The notes beneath the pieces were generated by a model. It saw nothing but the letters and a program-made list of their open reading frames with translations, ran no database searches and was not told the origin of the DNA. The position numbers and the translations under genes were made by a program. Shown piece by piece: positions 34,683 to 43,277 of a stretch of DNA of 64,000 bases. The stretch is taken from NCBI GenBank assembly GCA_017504165.1, contig JAFVRR010000003.1, positions 23,411 through 87,410 of the forward strand. The letters run 5' to 3'. Within the stretch, counting starts at the first letter, position 1; each line of letters opens with the position of its first letter. This DNA comes from Clostridia bacterium. Its GTDB lineage: Bacteria; Bacillota; Clostridia; Christensenellales; Borkfalkiaceae.

Positions 34683-36029
34683 ATGAATATTCAAACAAAA
34701 AAAGATATTTGGCTTAAATATTATTACGGGCAAAAAGATTTTTTAGATAGTGAAATTAGCGATAGCATCAATAAGAACCGTAAAGGCGATATAGAGTTAA
34801 CCGTTATTGATGAAAAAGGCAATCCTATAATAGATAAAGACGTAGAAATCACTTTAACAAACCACGAGTTTAAACATGGTTGTAATATTTTTTTACTTGA
34901 CGAATTTAAAGATGAAAAACTTAACGAAAAATATCGTGAAACTTTTAGTAAATATTTTAACCTTGCAACAATTCCATTTTATTGGAATGATTTAGAACCA
35001 ACGCAAGGCAACCCGCGTTATGATATAAATAGCCCTAAAATATATCGTAGGCCTGCACCTGATTTATGCTTAGAATATTGTAACGAAAAGGGGATTGATG
35101 CAAAACTTCATTGCCTATTTTACGATAAATTTATTCCAGATTGGCTTCCAAAGAACGATATGAAACAAATGGAAGAACTTTACGAAAAACGTTTTAAAGA
35201 AATTGCTGAAAGGTATAGTGGTAAACTTTACGAATTTGAAGTGTTTAATGAATTTTTGTCTGAGCCTGGATGGCAAAATAAATCAATAATTTCTTCAAAA
35301 AGAGATATTATTGAATGGGTAATGAACTTAGCGCGTAAATACTTTAAAAATGACCTACTAATGTGTAACGACGGCAATTATATTCCGTCGCTTGCTTACT
35401 CTAAGTACCGTCACCCTTATTTTATGATGCTTGACGCTGCGATAAAAGGCGGTGTTAAATTTGATAAAATAGGTATACAAAATCACTGTTATTTAGGTGT
35501 TAGTGCAACAAATCAAGAAGAATTAGAACAAGATATTTTAAATGGGCCTAATCCAACTAATATCTTTAATCCTGAAAAAATAAAGCAAGGTCTTGATATT
35601 TTAACCGCGTTTAATATTCCGTTAGAAATAACAGAAATTACAATTCCTACGTTAGGCGAAACCGTCGAAGATGAAGAAATTCAAGCAGATTTACTTGAAC
35701 TTTCGTATTCAGTATGGTTTGCAAATCCATTAGTCACTGGCGCAGTGTACTGGAATATGGTTGATGGGTATGCTTATAATTCTCCTACTTGGAACGAAAG
35801 TAATGGTCGTGGTGGGTTATTCAATAGTGATTTAACACCTAAAAAGTCAGCCGAAAGGTTAAGATATTTGTTTAAAGAAAAATGGCATACAAATCTTAAA
35901 CTTAAAACGGATAAAAACGGCAAAATTAAATTTAATGGTTTTTACGGTGATTATAATTTAACAGTTTCAGACAAAACTGCAAACTTTAAGTTAATAAAAA
36001 ACAAAAAGGAGATATCTATAAAAATATAA
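34683..36029 (+). CDS. GH10-family glycosidase (endo-xylanase type), cytoplasmic
   Basis: A 448-residue protein. Residues about 30-75 form a small beta domain (DIELTVIDEKGNPIIDKDV), then a GH10 TIM barrel with acid/base Glu in FEVFNEFLSE and nucleophile Glu in LEITEITIP. The C-terminus (TDKNGKIKFNGFYGDYNLTV) is a carboxypeptidase-regulatory-like fold. GH10 enzymes usually cut xylan outside the cell; this one has no signal peptide and probably acts on imported xylo-oligosaccharides or a related glycan. The ribosome site AGAGGG is adequate. It is first in an operon with GH20, EamA and acyltransferase-like genes. Confidence 0.85.
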   Translation: MNIQTKKDIWLKYYYGQKDFLDSEISDSINKNRKGDIELTVIDEKGNPIIDKDVEITLTNHEFKHGCNIFLLDEFKDEKLNEKYRETFSKYFNLATIPFYWNDLEPTQGNPRYDINSPKIYRRPAPDLCLEYCNEKGIDAKLHCLFYDKFIPDWLPKNDMKQMEELYEKRFKEIAERYSGKLYEFEVFNEFLSEPGWQNKSIISSKRDIIEWVMNLARKYFKNDLLMCNDGNYIPSLAYSKYRHPYFMMLDAAIKGGVKFDKIGIQNHCYLGVSATNQEELEQDILNGPNPTNIFNPEKIKQGLDILTAFNIPLEITEITIPTLGETVEDEEIQADLLELSYSVWFANPLVTGAVYWNMVDGYAYNSPTWNESNGRGGLFNSDLTPKKSAERLRYLFKEKWHTNLKLKTDKNGKIKFNGFYGDYNLTVSDKTANFKLIKNKKEISIKI

Positions 36030-36033
36030 AATT

Positions 36034-37443
36034 ATGATTTACTTAAATAATAACAAAAAATTAACTGGTGGCTCTTATACTTTTGACGGTAAAGTTAAAG
36101 CAATATCAAATAATGCGATAAATAAAGATATTTTTAAAGAGTTTTTTAGTAGGTTTTCTTATACATATTCTAGCCTTGAAATAACCGAAATCAACTCTTT
36201 AGAATTTATTGTAGGAAATCCCCAAAAGATAGAACTTAACGGCAATTCTTACGCTATTAACGTTGATAACAACGGTATATATTTAGTTGGGGATAATACT
36301 AACTCTTTAATTTGGGCGTTTATGACGCTTATTGACCAAATTAAAATATGTGAAGAAAATAATAAAACTTCATTGCTAATAGAATGTTTTACTTTAGCAG
36401 AAACTCCTCTAATTAAAAACCGTATCGTTCACTATTGCATTTTTCCCGAAACTAAACTTTACGAATTTGAAAGGTTTATAAGATTTTGCGGTGCATTAAA
36501 ATATACGCATATTATATTAGAATTTTGGGGTATGATTAAATACGACGCACTTTCTGAACTTGCTTGGGATAACGCTTTTACCAAAGAAGAAATTAAACCT
36601 ATTATAAATTTAGCAAACGATTTAGGTATTGAAGTTGTCCCTATGCTTAATTGTTGGGGGCATGCGTCAAGTTCAAGGGTTATTTTTGGTAAACACGTAG
36701 TTTTAGACCAAAATTTAAGTTTAGCGTCTTATTTTACTGAAGAAGGTTGGTGTTGGGATATTAAAAAAGATAAAGTTAAAATCCTTTTATCTAAAATGCG
36801 TAACGAACTTATTGAACTTTGCGGAAGTGGCAATTATTTTCATATCGGTTGCGATGAAGCGTATAATTTTAACCTGCGCGACAAAGAAAATATGGATTTA
36901 ATTTGCGACTACGTTAACGAAATTGCTTTAGAGTTAAAAGAAAAAAACAGAAAAACTATTATGTGGGGGGATATGCTTATTTCTAGGCGTACCGAATTCA
37001 ATCCTAAAAATAGGTATTGTTGCTATTCTCCGTCAATTGATAGTGAAAAGTATATGCTAAATAAAATTAGTAAAGATATTATCATTGCAGACTGGCAATA
37101 CACTTGTGAATATGCACCGGTAGAGACTGCTTTAATTTTTAAAGATGCAGGGTTTAACGTAGCGCTTTGCCCTTGGGATAGAAGTGCAGAACAACTTTAT
37201 TCTTGTACTACAACTGTTAAAGATAGTGAACTTTTCGGGTTTATTCATACTACTTGGAACACTTTAGATATGGGTATGCCTTACGTTGCGATGGCATCGG
37301 TTGCATCGTTTGAGAATAGCGCTCCGTCGCTTATGACAATGCGCCCAAGAACGGCAGGTTTATTAAGAAAAGTTTACGATTGTAAAGGCGAATATGAAAA
37401 ATCTGGTTGGGCAAATATACAAACGGGTGTAGGTATAAAATGA
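36034..37443 (+). CDS. GH20-like beta-N-acetylhexosaminidase family protein
   Basis: A 469-residue protein with an N-terminal GH20b-like alpha/beta domain (residues about 1-125) and a TIM barrel with the catalytic pair in YFHIGCDEAYNF (HxGxDE). The substrate-assisted mechanism of GH20 uses this Asp-Glu pair. It may instead be one of the divergent GH20-like proteins with other specificities. No signal peptide. It starts 4 bp after the GH10 gene, and its stop overlaps the EamA start (ATGA). An AAGGAG lies too far upstream to be its own ribosome site. Confidence 0.82.
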   Translation: MIYLNNNKKLTGGSYTFDGKVKAISNNAINKDIFKEFFSRFSYTYSSLEITEINSLEFIVGNPQKIELNGNSYAINVDNNGIYLVGDNTNSLIWAFMTLIDQIKICEENNKTSLLIECFTLAETPLIKNRIVHYCIFPETKLYEFERFIRFCGALKYTHIILEFWGMIKYDALSELAWDNAFTKEEIKPIINLANDLGIEVVPMLNCWGHASSSRVIFGKHVVLDQNLSLASYFTEEGWCWDIKKDKVKILLSKMRNELIELCGSGNYFHIGCDEAYNFNLRDKENMDLICDYVNEIALELKEKNRKTIMWGDMLISRRTEFNPKNRYCCYSPSIDSEKYMLNKISKDIIIADWQYTCEYAPVETALIFKDAGFNVALCPWDRSAEQLYSCTTTVKDSELFGFIHTTWNTLDMGMPYVAMASVASFENSAPSLMTMRPRTAGLLRKVYDCKGEYEKSGWANIQTGVGIK

Positions 37444-38300
37444 TAACGCCTATTTTATATTTAATCTTAATACTTTCAGACGTTTTTCAATCGGCAACGA
37501 CCAAACTGTTTAACGGCTGTAATGATAAGCCTCACGCTTACAATTTTTTAAAGTCGTTAACGGCGTTTATTATTATAGCAATTGCAAGTTGTGTAGGTTT
37601 TACTTTTCATAATCAAACTATTATATTTGCAGTCATTCATGGATTAGTTAGTGCTATTTCTATGTATGCAGGCTATAAGGCGTTATCAAAAGGCCCTATT
37701 GCATTGACAAGTGTTTTAGTTTCCTTTTCAGTAATTATACCAATCATTTGGGGTATTATTGCAAGAAAAGAAGACGTTTCTGTTTTTCAGTATATAGCAA
37801 TTGCATTATTAGTATTTTCATTAATAACTATGAATTTAGATAAATTTAAAAGTGTTAATGGCGATAAAAAAACTAATTTTGCTTGGTTTACGTTCGTCAT
37901 TTTAACGTTTGTGTTTAACGGTGTTGGTGCAATACTCTCTAAAGAACATCAATTGTTGTACCCGTCGTTATATTTTAAAGAGTTTACGACAATATCATTA
38001 TTCGTATGTGTAATTGTGCATACGCTAATAATTGTAATAACAAAATCAAACCTTAATTTTAAAGAAATAAAAGGTAAAAAATTTGGATTAATAGGTGGTA
38101 TATGTACCTCGCTTTTAACGTTAGTTACGTTGCTCCTATCTGCTACTGAAAATGCCTCCGTCTTATTTCCTTTGCAAACTTCAGGTAAAGTTTTAGGCGT
38201 AGTATTGCTTGGGTACTTTTTATTTAAAGAAAAACTTAAACTAAATCATTACTTAACTATAATTTTAGGTTTAATTGCCGTAATACTTTTCAAAATTTAA
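37440..38300 (+). CDS. EamA/DMT-superfamily transporter
   Basis: A 286-residue membrane protein with about ten spans. It carries the two EamA repeats (GYKALSKGPIALTSVLVSFS in the first, LFPLQTSGKVLGVVLLGYFLF in the second). The start at 37440 overlaps the GH20 stop by 4 bp, which implies coupled translation. It is the only transporter in this glycosidase operon and so is a candidate importer of the oligosaccharide. That assignment is an inference. Confidence 0.83.
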   Translation: MITPILYLILILSDVFQSATTKLFNGCNDKPHAYNFLKSLTAFIIIAIASCVGFTFHNQTIIFAVIHGLVSAISMYAGYKALSKGPIALTSVLVSFSVIIPIIWGIIARKEDVSVFQYIAIALLVFSLITMNLDKFKSVNGDKKTNFAWFTFVILTFVFNGVGAILSKEHQLLYPSLYFKEFTTISLFVCVIVHTLIIVITKSNLNFKEIKGKKFGLIGGICTSLLTLVTLLLSATENASVLFPLQTSGKVLGVVLLGYFLFKEKLKLNHYLTIILGLIAVILFKI

Positions 38301-38377
38301 TGAATTTATCCTGTAATTCTATTGATTTTAAATTTTAGATATGATATACTTTTTTTAGATTTTAAAGGAGTAATTTT

Positions 38378-39601
38378 ATGTTAGAAAATTTACTTAAAGA
38401 CTTGAATGCGGAAATAGAATCTCCATATCTAGAAGAAGCGTATAATAAAGCGATTAAAGACGTTAATCCTTTTTATTTAACTGAAGAATATCTTGAAAAG
38501 ATATTTGAATGTAAAATAATTAAAGAAAACTGTGAAATTTTAAGAACTGCTTTAAAAGGAGTTAATAAAGTTGAAAATTTAGCTTTATTCGTTAAAATTT
38601 TATACCATATAATTGATTTAGGCAGAGGAAAAGGTTGCGCATTTACTAAATTGGTTTTACCTACTGCGCCTGAAAATAGTGAATATTCTATTGCTTACGA
38701 CTGCGCGTCGGCTTTTGCTATACTTGGTCATATGCCAAAATATAAAGAACAATTAAACGCGCGCGGTGTTGAAGATAGAATAGTTTACGATACGATTAGT
38801 TTAATGGATATCAATATAACTATGGGCTCTGAAAAGGCAGGAAAGCCTATTTGTGACCATGAAACTTTTATTAGTTATGGCGCGTATATTTATACGGAAA
38901 CTATTTGGATTGAAAGATTTAGGTTTCAGCTTACAAGTAGTTCTAAATATCCAATATACGTATTTAGAAATAAAGTTGGTGATATAAAAATTATGATGCG
39001 TGACGTTTACGTTCACGAAAGTGGATACTTATGCGGTTCGGTAGGTATTCCTGATACTGAACCTGGCGCTTATGCGGAACTTACTGAAGGGGACGATTAT
39101 TACGAAGGTTATTTTGTTGATAATAAAACTAACCTTGTTATTCCAACGCCACAAAGAATTAGTAAATCAGAATGGGAACTTTTATTAAAACCTAATGAAG
39201 ACGTTTTGAAAATTCACGTTCCGTTTGGGGGCAATTTCACGGCAGAAGTATTTGATAAAACCCTTAAAAAGGGGGAAGAAGTTATGAAAGCATTTTTCCC
39301 CGATAAAAATATTAAAGGGATATGCGCTACGTCTTGGTTCTTTACTCCTGCGCTTAAAGGGCTTTTAAAACCAACTTCTAATATTATGGCGTTTAGAAAT
39401 TGCTTTACGCTTTATCCAAAAGTAAGTCAAGGGTATGACGTTTTTGAATTCGTTTTTGAAAACCCTATTAAATCTTACGATGAACTTGACGTTGATAAAC
39501 TTCCAGAAGACAACTCTTTAAGGCGCGGTGTGAAAGAACTTTTTAAAAAGGGTGTATATTTCCCAGAATTTGGCGCTTTTAGACCGTTCAATAACAAATA
39601 A
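38378..39601 (+). CDS. Acyltransferase-like protein (NAT_N/GNAT_C, DUF5596 type)
   Basis: A 407-residue protein. The C-terminal half (LKIHVPFGGNFTAEVFDKTL, then CATSWFFTPALKGLL and SNIMAFRNCFTLYP) resembles the GNAT-like C-terminal domain of NAT_N/GNAT_C proteins; the N-terminal half is helical. Function is unknown; it is found with glycosidase genes in gut Firmicutes. It has its own weak promoter (TTGATT, TATACT) 50 bp upstream and an AAAGGAG ribosome site. It may belong functionally to the GH10/GH20 operon. A terminator follows. Confidence 0.6.
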   Translation: MLENLLKDLNAEIESPYLEEAYNKAIKDVNPFYLTEEYLEKIFECKIIKENCEILRTALKGVNKVENLALFVKILYHIIDLGRGKGCAFTKLVLPTAPENSEYSIAYDCASAFAILGHMPKYKEQLNARGVEDRIVYDTISLMDINITMGSEKAGKPICDHETFISYGAYIYTETIWIERFRFQLTSSSKYPIYVFRNKVGDIKIMMRDVYVHESGYLCGSVGIPDTEPGAYAELTEGDDYYEGYFVDNKTNLVIPTPQRISKSEWELLLKPNEDVLKIHVPFGGNFTAEVFDKTLKKGEEVMKAFFPDKNIKGICATSWFFTPALKGLLKPTSNIMAFRNCFTLYPKVSQGYDVFEFVFENPIKSYDELDVDKLPEDNSLRRGVKELFKKGVYFPEFGAFRPFNNK

Positions 39602-39607
39602 ATTAAA

Positions 39608-39638
39608 ACCGCAATGCAAATGCATTGCGGTAATTTTT
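39608..39638. terminator. Bidirectional rho-independent terminator
   Basis: A perfect 11-bp stem, ACCGCAATGCA/TGCATTGCGGT, with an AA loop. A TAATTTTTAT tract follows on the + side and an A-rich run lies on the other. Confidence 0.87.
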
Positions 39639-39738
39639 ATACTTTTTCATTTTTATGTAAGTTAATATAGTCCATATAATTATTCCAATCGTAATTTGAT
39701 AGGAAATGAATGCCTTCTCTTAAATGGTAGCCAATTCT
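39637..39738 (-). pseudogene. Possible 3' remnant of a lost minus-strand gene
   Basis: A 33-codon minus-strand reading frame ends in TAA next to the terminator at 39608. Its translation begins RIGYHLREGIHFL and ends DYINLHKNEKV, which looks like the natural C-terminus of a protein. Stops occur directly upstream in the same frame and no start codon with a ribosome site exists. I cannot name the parent family. Confidence 0.35.
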
Positions 39739-39827
39739 TCATTAATTTAATTATAGTTTACCACATTATTTTAATGAAAGCAATATTACTATATAAAATA
39801 ATTTAACCATAAAAACGTAAAGCGATT

Positions 39828-39835
39828 CATATAAT
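39828..39835 (+). promoter_or_regulatory. Possible sigma-E-type -10 element of spoIIM
   Basis: CATATAAT resembles the sigma-E -10 consensus CATACANT and lies 20 bp before spoIIM. The -35 match is weak (CATAAAA about 13 bp upstream), so this is tentative. Mother-cell control of spoIIM by sigma E is known in Bacillus. Confidence 0.35.
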
Positions 39836-39854
39836 ACTCAATAGGGGCTTTTAT

Positions 39855-40433
39855 ATGGTAGAATTAATAAAAAATATAAAAATTGTTATAAAAAACAATT
39901 ACTTTTTAGTAATTTTGGGGTTGGCAATATTTGGTGTTGGAACAATCGCTGGTTTTTTCGCTTTATCGGATAACGTTTTAGACTTTTATAACGAGCGCGC
40001 TTTAAATTTTTACTCGTTGGCACTTGGCGGAAGTACGGTTAAGTTTATATTTATAAGAATAAGCAACTTATTTTTGCTATTTATACCTATAATTATATTA
40101 TCGTTAAATTCTTTTAGCAATTATATCAGTTTTATATTCGTTTTTTATAAAGGGGTAGTTTTAACAATTTCTTTTAAATGTTTATTTGTTGTATTTGGCT
40201 TTAACGGTATAATAATATTTATCGTGTTATCGTTAATTCAAAGCATAACAACCGTTATATCTATGCTAGCGTTTATAATTTTATCATCTTCAAATAAATG
40301 TAAAAACAAAGACGTGTTTTTTAAGAATTTAATAAAAATATCGGTGTTTACTTTAATTATTGCCCTTATTGGAATTCTTTTAGAATTTATATTACTAGTT
40401 ACTTTTCTTAAACCTTTTAATTTCTATTTTTAA
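39855..40433 (+). CDS. spoIIM: Stage II sporulation protein M
   Basis: A 192-residue polytopic membrane protein with about five spans, matching SpoIIM of the DMP engulfment complex (with SpoIID and SpoIIP), which degrades septal peptidoglycan. SpoIIM anchors the complex. Features include GVGTIAGFFALSDN near residue 25 and the central ILSLNSFSNYISFIF. It precedes dacF by 51 bp. A sigma-E-like -10 lies upstream. Confidence 0.85.
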   Translation: MVELIKNIKIVIKNNYFLVILGLAIFGVGTIAGFFALSDNVLDFYNERALNFYSLALGGSTVKFIFIRISNLFLLFIPIIILSLNSFSNYISFIFVFYKGVVLTISFKCLFVVFGFNGIIIFIVLSLIQSITTVISMLAFIILSSSNKCKNKDVFFKNLIKISVFTLIIALIGILLEFILLVTFLKPFNFYF

Positions 40434-40483
40434 GTATAAAATTATGCCGTTTACTTAAACTATTTCTATTAAAAGGAGTAAAT

Positions 40484-41620
40484 ATGAAAAAGAAAATAAT
40501 TTTGCTTTTATCGGCAATTTTAGTTAGTTTTTCATTTTTATTTAGCGTTAACTACGCTAAAGGAGAAAAATTAAACTTTAAAGCCACTTTTTTAATAGAT
40601 TATAACAGTAAAACGGTAATATCTTCATATAACGAAAATGAAAAATTGCCAATTGCAAGTATGACTAAAATTATGTTACTTAACTTAATTTATAAAAACG
40701 AAAGTGAAGGTAACTTAGATTTTAACGAAGAAATAATCGTTAGCGAAAGAGCGTCGTCGATGGGAGGCTCTCAAGTGTATTTAGTTGCTAACGAAACGTA
40801 TAAGGTTAAAGACCTTGTTAAAAGTATAGTCGTTGCATCTGCAAACGACGCCAGCGTTGCAATGGCGGAAAGACTTTATGGTAGTGAAGAAGAGTGTGTA
40901 AACGCAATGAACGAAGAAGTTAAGGCAATGGGGCTTAAAAATACTTGCTTTCAAAACTGTACGGGGTTACCAAGGCCAATGCATTACTCGTCGGCAAAAG
41001 ATATGGCAACTATTTTTTGTAGTTTAATTGGTTACGATAAATATTTCGAAAATTCTAAAGTATGGTTAGATTATATAGAGCATAAAAAGAACAAGACGGA
41101 AATTTCTAACACGAATAAACTTATCCGCTATTACGAGGGTTGTGACGGTGGAAAAACTGGCTTTACTAACGAGGCTGGGTTTTGCCTAACCGCAACTGCA
41201 AAAAGGGGGAATATGCGCCTTGTAGCTGTAGTTATTGGCGCGGATACTTCTAAAAATCGTTTTAAGTGCGTTTCTGATATGTTTAATAATGGGTTTAATA
41301 ATTATACTAATAAATGTATCGTTGATAAATCTACCCCGCTTGACGTGAAAGCAAAAGTAAACGCAGGCAAAAAGGAAGAAATTGAAGTAAAACCGTTAGA
41401 GGACTACTATATTTTTTCTAAAAAGAACGTAAAAGACAATATTGAGACGGTTTTAAATTTAAATACTTTAAAAGCGCCAATTCTAAAAGGAGATACGGTT
41501 GGTGAACTTACCGTATATCGCGACGGCGTTGAAGTTAAAAAAGTTAAAATTGTATCAAACGAAAGCGTAAAAGTTAAAACTTTTAAAGATTATATTTCAG
41601 ATATTATTAAAAAAATGTAA
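40484..41620 (+). CDS. D-alanyl-D-alanine carboxypeptidase (DacF/DacB-like)
   Basis: A 378-residue class A-type PBP5 family carboxypeptidase that trims peptidoglycan stem peptides. It has a signal peptide (residues 1-26), the SxxK motif at S59-K62 (ASMTKIML), the SxN motif at S119-N121 (SANDAS) and KTG in GGKTGFT. A C-terminal beta domain follows from about residue 285. Next to spoIIM it is probably sporulation-linked, but vegetative use cannot be excluded. Ribosome site AAAAGGAG; strong terminator after. Confidence 0.92.
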   Translation: MKKKIILLLSAILVSFSFLFSVNYAKGEKLNFKATFLIDYNSKTVISSYNENEKLPIASMTKIMLLNLIYKNESEGNLDFNEEIIVSERASSMGGSQVYLVANETYKVKDLVKSIVVASANDASVAMAERLYGSEEECVNAMNEEVKAMGLKNTCFQNCTGLPRPMHYSSAKDMATIFCSLIGYDKYFENSKVWLDYIEHKKNKTEISNTNKLIRYYEGCDGGKTGFTNEAGFCLTATAKRGNMRLVAVVIGADTSKNRFKCVSDMFNNGFNNYTNKCIVDKSTPLDVKAKVNAGKKEEIEVKPLEDYYIFSKKNVKDNIETVLNLNTLKAPILKGDTVGELTVYRDGVEVKKVKIVSNESVKVKTFKDYISDIIKKM

Positions 41621-41636
41621 TAAAAAGCAATTATAA

Positions 41637-41669
41637 GCAAGAACTTTTAACTAAGTTCTTGCATTTTTT
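41637..41669 (+). terminator. Rho-independent terminator after the carboxypeptidase gene
   Basis: A perfect 10-bp stem, GCAAGAACTT/AAGTTCTTGC, with a 6-nt loop followed by ATTTTTTT. Confidence 0.92.
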
Positions 41670-41711
41670 TGGTATTTGTATTAAAATATATATGTTATAA
41701 GGAGAGATATT

Positions 41712-42488
41712 TTGGCAAGTTCATCTAAATTTGAATCGACTGTAGATTATACAACTAAATTATCAAATTTCGAAGGCCCGCTTGATTTATTGCTGCATTT
41801 AATCAAGCAAGCGGAAATAGATATTAAAGATATTTTCGTGTCTGAAGTAACAAGCCAGTTCTTAGAGTACGTTTCTAACTCTGATATCGATATGGAAACG
41901 GAAAGCGAATATCTTTCTATGGCGGCAACTATTATCGAAATTAAGGCAAAAGCCATTATACCTAATGAAGAGGCTATTTTAGAGGCGGAAGAAGAGGGTA
42001 ACTTATTAATTCAAAAACTTGAAGAATATAAACTTCTAAAAGAAAGCGCTGAAAAACTTAAAGAAAGGGAAAACACCGATAGATTTTACAAAGTGCCTGA
42101 CGATGATGCTTTTGACGTTAAAATCGTTTATAACGACGTGTTTAAACTCGATAGTTTATTAAACGCTTTTACCGACCTTCTTAGGCGTGTAGACGTTAAA
42201 GACACTATTGAAAACAAATCTAAAGAAATACCTAAAGAAGTATTTACCGTTGCTGACAAAATCACCTTTATAAGAAACACTTTGTCGGAGTGTAAAACTA
42301 TAAGTTTTTACGACCTTTTTACAGGTTATTCTACTAAAAACGAAGTTATTACGACCTTTCAAGCCTTACTTGAACTTTTAAAACACCAATTCTTAACTTT
42401 TAGTCAAGACGATACTTTTTCCGATATAATACTAACCATTAACGAAAACGGGGGAACGCAAATTGAAGACCTTAGCGAATATAATTGA
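41712..42488 (+). CDS. scpA: Segregation and condensation protein A
   Basis: A 258-residue kleisin that joins Smc heads with ScpB in chromosome condensation. The N-terminal FEGPLDLLLHLIKQAEIDI is diagnostic, and the C-terminal helical part ends with a winged-helix region. The start codon is TTG at 41712, chosen because AAGGAGAGATATT precedes it. The gene ends 26 bp inside scpB. Confidence 0.95.
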   Translation: MASSSKFESTVDYTTKLSNFEGPLDLLLHLIKQAEIDIKDIFVSEVTSQFLEYVSNSDIDMETESEYLSMAATIIEIKAKAIIPNEEAILEAEEEGNLLIQKLEEYKLLKESAEKLKERENTDRFYKVPDDDAFDVKIVYNDVFKLDSLLNAFTDLLRRVDVKDTIENKSKEIPKEVFTVADKITFIRNTLSECKTISFYDLFTGYSTKNEVITTFQALLELLKHQFLTFSQDDTFSDIILTINENGGTQIEDLSEYN

Positions 42489-43224
42489 ATCATTACTCTT
42501 TGTATCGGGCGATGCAGTTGCAATCAAAGATATTGCGGACAAGTCTAACGTTTCCGAAAAAGAAGTATTATCCGCTGCAAAAACCTTGCAAGAAAAATAC
42601 GGTGAAGATAGCGGTATTAATTTATTAATTTTTAATAAAAAATTACAGTTTTGTTCTAACCCAAAATATGCTGATGAGGTTTCTAACGTTTTAAGCCCAA
42701 TTAAAATGAGGGAACTTTCTAGAAGTATGCTAGAAGTTGCCGCAATTATTGCTTATAAGCAACCAGTTACGAGAATTGACCTTGAAGAATTAAGGGGCTC
42801 TAACAGTGAATTCGCTTTACAAAACCTATTAAAACTTGGCGTTATTGAAGTAGTTGGTAGAAAAGACACGGTAGGTAAACCGGTTTTATTCGGTACGACG
42901 GATGAGTTTTTGAAACGTTTCCAAATTTCTTCTCTTGACGAACTTCCGGATTATGACGAACTTATCGATAGAATTGCTAAACTTAGAAGTCCTGCAAGTG
43001 ATAGTAGTTACTTATTTGAAAAGGATACTTACGTTGAAGGCGAAGAGGGCGATGAAGGTCAAATCAATATATTAGATAATATTCCGCTTAAAAAAGACGT
43101 TGCGCCAAAAACCGAAACTAATGAAACTACCGAAACCGCCGATGATGAATTTGAACTTGGCGATATTGAAGGCGAAGAATTGCCAGACTTTTTACAAGGT
43201 GAAGACGTAGATATCGTTCAATAA
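42463..43224 (+). CDS. scpB: Segregation and condensation protein B
   Basis: A 253-residue ScpB with two winged-helix domains (IIESLLFVSGDAVAIKDIAD; RSMLEVAAIIAYKQPVTRIDLEELRG). The last 70 residues form an acidic extension (EGEEGDEGQ, FELGDIEGEELPDF) longer than in many ScpB proteins. It also starts with TTG (42463) after GGGGGAAC, overlapping scpA by 26 bp, so the two are co-translated. Both genes of the pair avoid ATG. Confidence 0.94.
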   Translation: MKTLANIIESLLFVSGDAVAIKDIADKSNVSEKEVLSAAKTLQEKYGEDSGINLLIFNKKLQFCSNPKYADEVSNVLSPIKMRELSRSMLEVAAIIAYKQPVTRIDLEELRGSNSEFALQNLLKLGVIEVVGRKDTVGKPVLFGTTDEFLKRFQISSLDELPDYDELIDRIAKLRSPASDSSYLFEKDTYVEGEEGDEGQINILDNIPLKKDVAPKTETNETTETADDEFELGDIEGEELPDFLQGEDVDIVQ

Positions 43225-43243
43225 TTAAATTTACGTAAAATAA

Positions 43244-43275
43244 AAAACCCGCAAGTATCTTGCGGGTTTTACTTA
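43244..43275. terminator. Bidirectional terminator between scpB and the PadR-like gene
   Basis: A perfect 12-bp stem, AAAACCCGCAAG/CTTGCGGGTTTT, with a 3-nt loop (TAT). Confidence 0.93.
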
Positions 43276-43277
43276 TA

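Noticed and set aside
40484..41620. dacF placed in the spoIIA operon as in Bacillus
   Set aside because: The carboxypeptidase gene is 8.8 kb from spoIIAA with its own terminator; linkage to spoIIA is not supported here.
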